This document shows positions 59,288 through 64,000 of a stretch of DNA of 64,000 bases, in pieces (within the stretch, counting starts at the first letter, position 1; each line of letters begins with the position of its first letter). Location of the stretch: assembly GCA_945897075.1 (NCBI GenBank), contig CAMDEX010000001.1, forward strand, positions 22,406 through 86,405, in the 5' to 3' direction. Position numbers and translations under genes: made by a program. Source of the DNA: Litorilinea aerophila (lineage in GTDB: Bacteria; Chloroflexota; Anaerolineae; Caldilineales; Caldilineaceae). The notes beneath the pieces were generated by a model, which made no database searches, had not been told where the DNA came from, and saw nothing but the letters and a program-made list of their open reading frames with translations.

Positions 59288-61639
59288 TTATTGCAAGACA
59301 AAGATTCCCAGAAGAACACGCTGGTCTTGGATGGTGTGGGTGGTAGAGGTCACGGGCAACCGTTCCAGACCGACTGGGTCTGCATACAACCCGGCCCACA
59401 ATTCGTAGCTGCCTGCGGCGAGGGTGGAGGGAATGTCGATGAGAAAGCGACTTAGGCTGCGATCCCCTGTTTGCCAATAAGAGGTGGGAAAACGCCCCTC
59501 GGCCGGGGGCTGATCGAAGCCGCTGACCTGCGTACCCTGTTGGTCGCCCAGATGAACAAAGGCCGTATAATCTTGGCCCGGAGAAGCGGCCGCTTCCCAG
59601 AGCAGCGTGACAGCAATCTGGCGTTCGTTGCCCAACTGTGCGCTCGCTGGGTATTCGTAGCCGATCAGCCGAATCTTCTCCGAGAAGTTGGCATCGCTGG
59701 GGCGCAGGTAAAAAAGGCTGGGGTCCAGCGGCTGTTTGGCAACCACCGCGAGCGCGCCCACAAAGACCCGCCCGATCGGCAGTCCGTCCGTCGTGCGGAT
59801 GGGCAAGGGCAGGCGGCTTGCGGGATCAACAAAGCCCACAAATACTTTAGCCATCAGTGGAGAACGGTTGCTTACGTTGTCCCAGACAGGCACCTGGTAG
59901 CGATCTGCATAAATGCGCCCTGGCTGCCAGAGACTGGTGGGCAGGCGTCCCCAGCCGGGATGGGTGGTGACGTTGCCCACGACCAGATCCTCTTGACCCA
60001 ACAATTGCACAAAGAGGGGATAGTCCCGTCTGATCGGCGCAGAAGCACGCAGGTACAGGGTGATATTGATCAGGTCGCCGGGTTGGTAGCGCCCCTGGGC
60101 CACCTCCACTGCCAGCAGTTCGATCTCATCCCCACCGGGCGTGCCATAGAGAATGTGATAGGCGGTTGCCTGGGCTGGCACACTCGTCAGCCCAGACGGC
60201 ACCTGATAACTGGCAGGCAGCAGCCCGGCCAGCGCATAGAGAGAGGAGGCCAACAGGCCAACTGGCAGCAGCAAGAACAGGGGTAGCCGCCACGACGTTG
60301 GGGTCATCTGTATCCACCACCCCAGGCCAGACACAATCAACAGACCATACGCGCTAAGCGCAGGAAAAAGCAGCCGTCCCTGGCCACTGGTGGCAAAGGT
60401 GAGCCAATAGAACATCAGCCCGAGCAACATAAGCGCCCAGACCAGGAGCAGCATTTGAACCCGCATGTGCGGCACCCGCACGATAGCCGCGCCACCCCGC
60501 CGCGCACCCACCACAAGCGCGGCTACGCCCCCCGCGATCAGAAGGGTCAGCAGGTCCAGCGCAGAATAGACAAAACCCGGCAGTAGAATGCTGAACCAGC
60601 CGAACAGCCCCCAGAAGGAGTAACGGACGCCGCGCAGCTCGCCCAGCATCTCTTCCAGCGTACGCGAATTTACACGCAGACCGTTGATAGTCAATAGTTG
60701 ATTGACCCCCAACCACTCGCCATAGAGCGTATAATTGCGCCAATACCACCAGCCCGCAATCAGCAGCGCGGGAATCAGTACGAGCAGCCCGACCCGGAAA
60801 GGCAGCCAACGATCTCGGCGCAGCCACGCCAGCCCTAACACAACACCAGCGCTGAGCAGAAAGAGACCGAGTGCGTGCAGTTTGCTCAGTGCGCCCAGCC
60901 CCAGCAGCAGACCCAACACCAGCCACTCCTGCCAGCGCACAGGCTGATCTGCGCGCATCAACAGCCGGGCCAACCAGAACAGCGTGGCTGTGCTGAGGAC
61001 AATCGCCAAGTTGTCATTGGAGACGGTGGCGCTGATGAACTGAAATTGGGGGATGGCTGCCACCGTGAGCAGCACAAGCATAGGCAGCAGGCGCGAGCCA
61101 GGCAGGGCCAGGCGGGCGATAGCATAAGTGAGCAAAAGTGTGCTAAAGCCCAGCAGCAGAGAGAACCAGCGCCCCACATGCACAGCCAGGTTAGCCCCCG
61201 TAAGCGGAAGCGGCCGGGAACTATAGAGCATCCGGTTTTTGTTGCCGGGAAAAAGAGGATCGCCCAGATTGGCGTGGGGGTTCAGAACGCTGATCTGATC
61301 AAAATCGCTCTGATCGATGCCGGAGATCAGCCGCCCCACCAGAAAATAGTAGAGAGGTGCCTGGGTTCCTTCGTGTTCCCACGGCCCATCGCTCTCCGCG
61401 GTCTGCACAGGCAGCCCATTGCCTTGGGACAAATGGCGGGCGAAGGCGTAGTGGTGGCTCTCGTCCGGCGCTTCGAAAGGAGGGACAACCAGACTGTACC
61501 AGAATCCAAAGAGTAGAAAGAGCAGGAGCGTCACCCCCACTACGAGCGGCTCTGCATGACGCCCTGCCCAGCCCAACCGCCAGCGCGGGGACAGGGTCAG
61601 CTCAGGCGGAGCTAGTTGGGTTGGGGAGGGATTTTGCAT
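59288..61639 (-). CDS. GT-C-like membrane protein (DUF2142-like) with two C-terminal beta modules
   Basis: About 783 residues from ATG 61639. VVPPFEAPDESHHYAFARHLSQGNGLPVQ, HEGTQAPLYYFLVGRL, FISATVSNDNLAIVLSTATLFWL and GALSKLHALGLFLL align step by step with the protein at 17463-19748 (FEASDELNHYPFVAYLAQGNGLPVQ, SASVNNDNLVVLLSSLSLLL). About 11 helices reach residue 470; two C-terminal modules follow (INITLYLRASAPIRRDYPLFVQLLG and VTLLWEAAASPGQDYTAFVHLGDQQG). It likely shares substrate type with that homologue. It overlaps nothing and follows the next minus-strand GT-C gene by 53 bases. Confidence 0.75.
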   Translation of the reverse strand: MQNPSPTQLAPPELTLSPRWRLGWAGRHAEPLVVGVTLLLFLLFGFWYSLVVPPFEAPDESHHYAFARHLSQGNGLPVQTAESDGPWEHEGTQAPLYYFLVGRLISGIDQSDFDQISVLNPHANLGDPLFPGNKNRMLYSSRPLPLTGANLAVHVGRWFSLLLGFSTLLLTYAIARLALPGSRLLPMLVLLTVAAIPQFQFISATVSNDNLAIVLSTATLFWLARLLMRADQPVRWQEWLVLGLLLGLGALSKLHALGLFLLSAGVVLGLAWLRRDRWLPFRVGLLVLIPALLIAGWWYWRNYTLYGEWLGVNQLLTINGLRVNSRTLEEMLGELRGVRYSFWGLFGWFSILLPGFVYSALDLLTLLIAGGVAALVVGARRGGAAIVRVPHMRVQMLLLVWALMLLGLMFYWLTFATSGQGRLLFPALSAYGLLIVSGLGWWIQMTPTSWRLPLFLLLPVGLLASSLYALAGLLPASYQVPSGLTSVPAQATAYHILYGTPGGDEIELLAVEVAQGRYQPGDLINITLYLRASAPIRRDYPLFVQLLGQEDLVVGNVTTHPGWGRLPTSLWQPGRIYADRYQVPVWDNVSNRSPLMAKVFVGFVDPASRLPLPIRTTDGLPIGRVFVGALAVVAKQPLDPSLFYLRPSDANFSEKIRLIGYEYPASAQLGNERQIAVTLLWEAAASPGQDYTAFVHLGDQQGTQVSGFDQPPAEGRFPTSYWQTGDRSLSRFLIDIPSTLAAGSYELWAGLYADPVGLERLPVTSTTHTIQDQRVLLGIFVLQ

Positions 61640-61692
61640 CGAAAACCGCCGCTCGGCAGTAGAGTAAAATAGACACACCAATGCCTATTATC

Positions 61693-63741
61693 TCATTTTT
61701 CAGGCATCACGCCAAATTCCGGCACAAAAAGGGGAAAGGGCAACTTCAGGGAAACGCCGTCAACGTCAATTGTACCCGTTTCCGTCGTGACAACAGGCAA
61801 TTTTTCCAGCGTCTGCGCGGCATAGAGTTGTAGCGAGAGGGTCGCTTCCCCTTTCGAACTGACTGACACCCCGTAGATTTCACTCTCTTCCACAATCAGC
61901 ACGCCGGGCGTCCACCAGAGGGAGGGCAGCGCGCCATCGTAAAATTCCCGCTCGGTGGGTCGAGACGGGAGAGCGCCGCCATCGCCCAGACCCACTTCCA
62001 ACCCTGCAATGTATTTATAGCGTTCGTCCAAAGCGCGCAACCCACGCCAGTAATAGGTGACGGGGATGGCCGCGCCGGGCCAGAGCGGACGGCCGACTTT
62101 GTAGCCCTCCAACCGGATCGCATCGCCAAAATCGGCGCGGACTGGCGTGGCATCGGCAGGCAGCTCCTCCGCTACGGCTCCGCCCAACAGAAAGAGGTCC
62201 AACTCCAAAACCGAGTTGGGGCTGTAAAAACCCTGCTCGCGAATGCGCAGGCCATTGCCGGCCAGCCAGTTTTCCACCTGCTGCTGCGGGTCGGCGTAGG
62301 GGTACATCCCGGAAGTGACCAGCCAGACCCGGCGATAGCGCCCGGCCAGGCTTGTCAGGACGTTTTCGCTCTTCTCCCACGCAAAGAAAATGGGCATCCC
62401 CCACCAGTGGACAGCCGAACCATTTGTCTCCGCTGCGGCAATCGCATCCACCGGCAGATAGTAGCGGAAGAGGCGCTGCATGTGGGGCGGATTCAAGAGC
62501 AGCGCATCGCCCGGCATCATCTCCCGGCGCAACACCGCACCCACGCCAGCGAAGTCATCTTTGCTGTATTCGGGGAGAGTGAAATAATTGTGGGTGCTGT
62601 AGGCCATCCCGCCCGCCAGCAACAGAGAGAGTGCGCACCCTGCCAACCAGTGACGCTGCCAGATCAGCCCTACGCCCCCGGCCACCAGCAGCAAAAAGAA
62701 GCCCGAAATCAGCCCCAGATGGCGGGCGTTCATATAGGCGGGCTGTATCTGGCCCACCAACACCAGCAGCAGCACCGGTACGACCACCAGCGCCGGAATC
62801 AGCCAGCCGCTCTGGGCCGCTCCGCGCGGGCGCACAATCCACACCCCGCCCAGCAGTGCCAGCAGCCCAAACACCAGATCCAGCCACCAAACCCGTTCGA
62901 TATTCACACTCAACCCCAGGCTATAGGCGTTGAGCAGATCGGGCAGAAGGATGGAAAGAGGCAACGAAACGAAATTGCTCCCGCTGTGGGGCTGGCGCAG
63001 AATCAGCCAGGCTGCGGTGGCAACTGTCCCGGCCACGGCCAGCAGCCCCGCGCCCACCAGCAGAAGGGCCAGCTTGCGCCTGCGTCGCACCCCACCCACC
63101 AGGACAAGCGCATGCACAGGCAGCAGCAGCGCGGCGAAATAGTGGCTGGAAAGAAAGGCAGCGGTCACGCCGATGTAGACGGCCAGCCGTCTGCGCCGGA
63201 CGTGTGACTCGGATTCGGTCCAGCGCAGCAGCGCATAACTGCTCAGAACGGCCAGCAGCGCGGTCAGCGTATACATGCGGACTTCCTGCCCATACCAGAG
63301 GTAGAAAGGGCTGCCCGCGGCAAGAAAGAGCGCAAGGGGGGCAGCAGGTGGCGGCAGCACGCCCCGGCGCACAAAGAGCCGCCCCAGCGCCCACAGCCCC
63401 GGCAGCAGCAGCGTAGAAGCCATCACCGAAGGAAAGCGCAGGACGAATTCGCTCTCCCCGGCCAGACGCACAAAAAATCCCAGCAGCACAAAATAGCCAA
63501 AGGGGTGCTGATCGACCGTTGCCTGTTGGGTAAGGCTGTCTGAAATGAGGATGCGCCCAGCCAACAGAGCGCCCCAAGCGGACTCAGCCCGTTGCAGGCT
63601 CAGGCTCTCGTCCCACCAGAGATTCTTGGCCTCCAAGTGCCAGGTCAGCCGGGCAAAGGCCACCAGAATGAGCAGGAGCAGCAGCCAGCGCCCGCCGGTG
63701 AATGGCCGTCCAGATCGATTCCAATCGTTTGCGTCAATCAA
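61693..63741 (-). CDS. GT-C (PMT/ArnT-like) glycosyltransferase
   Basis: 682 residues from TTG 63741 (GAGG five bases before it). The acidic loop is LEAKNLWWDESLSLQRAESAWG, followed by QHPFGYFVLLGFFVRLAGESEFVLRFPSVMAS and SPFYLWYGQEVRMYTLTALLAVLSSYALLRW, the pattern of GT39/GT83-type enzymes and similar to the gene at 35304. About 11-12 helices end near residue 400, then an outer domain with a diverged C-terminal beta part (IPVTYYWRGLRALDERYKYIAGLEVGL). It should use a polyprenyl-linked sugar on the outer membrane face. First gene of a two-gene operon with 59288-61639. Confidence 0.78.
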   Translation of the reverse strand: MIDANDWNRSGRPFTGGRWLLLLLILVAFARLTWHLEAKNLWWDESLSLQRAESAWGALLAGRILISDSLTQQATVDQHPFGYFVLLGFFVRLAGESEFVLRFPSVMASTLLLPGLWALGRLFVRRGVLPPPAAPLALFLAAGSPFYLWYGQEVRMYTLTALLAVLSSYALLRWTESESHVRRRRLAVYIGVTAAFLSSHYFAALLLPVHALVLVGGVRRRRKLALLLVGAGLLAVAGTVATAAWLILRQPHSGSNFVSLPLSILLPDLLNAYSLGLSVNIERVWWLDLVFGLLALLGGVWIVRPRGAAQSGWLIPALVVVPVLLLVLVGQIQPAYMNARHLGLISGFFLLLVAGGVGLIWQRHWLAGCALSLLLAGGMAYSTHNYFTLPEYSKDDFAGVGAVLRREMMPGDALLLNPPHMQRLFRYYLPVDAIAAAETNGSAVHWWGMPIFFAWEKSENVLTSLAGRYRRVWLVTSGMYPYADPQQQVENWLAGNGLRIREQGFYSPNSVLELDLFLLGGAVAEELPADATPVRADFGDAIRLEGYKVGRPLWPGAAIPVTYYWRGLRALDERYKYIAGLEVGLGDGGALPSRPTEREFYDGALPSLWWTPGVLIVEESEIYGVSVSSKGEATLSLQLYAAQTLEKLPVVTTETGTIDVDGVSLKLPFPLFVPEFGVMPEK

Positions 63742-63963
63742 CTCGACCTCATAATAGAAACCCGTATAATAGAAACCCGTCGCTCCAAGCAGAGTTGAAC
63801 GTTTGAATGAGTGTGTCCCATTTTCGGGGAAACTTGCCAGGTTTTCCGAAACCTAGCAGCCTGTCGGAGAAAAGGGATGGAAGGGTTTTGGGCCACGGCA
63901 GGTCATGATAGAATAGAAGACCTACAAAGCCTGCCCCAAACACACACATAGGAAGAGCAACTG
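63742..63963. other. Intergenic region with tandem repeat and hairpin
   Basis: ATAATAGAAACCCGT occurs twice in tandem (63751-63780), next to the GT-C start. TTGCCAGGTTTTCCGAAACCTAGCAG (63834-63859) is an imperfect hairpin related to the terminator at 51513. No clear gene is seen; a minus-strand open frame of 66 codons lacks support. Confidence 0.6.
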
Positions 63964-64000
63964 ATGAGCCGGAAGTTCATAGACGCAGATCACGAAGCCG
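63964..64000 (+). CDS. Start of a gene cut by the window edge, unknown
   Basis: ATG 63964 is preceded by AGGAAG 8 bases upstream and opens MSRKFIDADHEA before the sequence ends. Twelve residues are too few for assignment. The opening reminds me weakly of some transposases, which cannot be tested here. Confidence 0.35.
   Translation, partial: MSRKFIDADHEA

Noticed and set aside
63749..63949. 66-codon minus-strand frame
   Set aside because: Made of the tandem repeat and hairpin region; no ribosome site and no likeness.

Overview
The window looks like a chromosomal piece of a filamentous or surface-living member of the Chloroflexota (Anaerolineae-like). This placement is an inference, resting on proline/threonine-rich linkers of the TPTATPT type in exported proteins, a large set of multi-spanning GT-C-type membrane proteins sharing a C-terminal beta-sandwich module, DUF2079/YfhO-like membrane proteins, and G+C-rich genes separated by many dispersed repeats. 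No rRNA, tRNA or CRISPR array was seen.

Layout. Positions 1-15 kb are a mixed housekeeping/accessory stretch: an alkyltransferase-like protein, an NTF2-like protein, a SelW/Rdx-family protein with an in-frame UGA in a CxxU motif (a probable selenoprotein), a secreted glycosidase-like lipoprotein, an HNH nuclease, a YhhN-type membrane protein, a MOSC protein, an acyl-CoA synthetase, several toxin/antitoxin-like genes (orphan CopG, Fic, Phd-VapC with promoter and operator), a nitroreductase, FdhD and two unusual exported proteins (one with internal repeats, one Trp-rich). Positions 15.5-37.2 kb form a long same-strand cluster for envelope glycan or glycoprotein assembly: a DegT-type sugar aminotransferase, a polyprenyl-phosphate GT2, and eight large polytopic membrane proteins (one a truncated copy), interrupted by an AbiEi-like gene. 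Positions 37.3-47.7 kb hold an orphan XisI, a broken DinB gene, an M48 protease, an HtrA protease, a MacAB-type efflux operon, an SH3b-repeat protein and an AAA/DUF4143 ATPase driven from a palindromic promoter. Positions 48-54 kb carry a two-component system, a phosphoribosyltransferase, an SMP-30 enzyme and an aldo/keto reductase. Positions 53.9-59.1 kb form a minus-strand chemosensory cluster, cheW-cheA-cheY-cheX followed by a FliA-like sigma factor, with a 139-bp MITE-like element between cheX and the sigma gene. The right end holds two more GT-C-type proteins on the minus strand.

A feature of the whole window is short tandem repeats, mostly of 7-base units (for example CACGTTT, GGCAGGT, CCCAATA, CCCCAAT, ATTCACA), similar in kind to the STRR repeats of cyanobacteria. 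They lie between genes, form terminator-like hairpins, and have entered coding sequences in frame, especially in the membrane glycosyltransferase genes. Several longer palindromic repeats are also dispersed through the window, some inside genes.

The most notable items are the Sec-type UGA gene with a plausible adjacent stem-loop, the MITE with intact target duplication, the in-frame repeat invasion of genes, the tandem duplication/truncation in the GT cluster with an inserted compositionally different gene, and the promoter whose -35 box lies in the loop of a perfect 16-bp palindrome. All calls are by eye; no database search was run.
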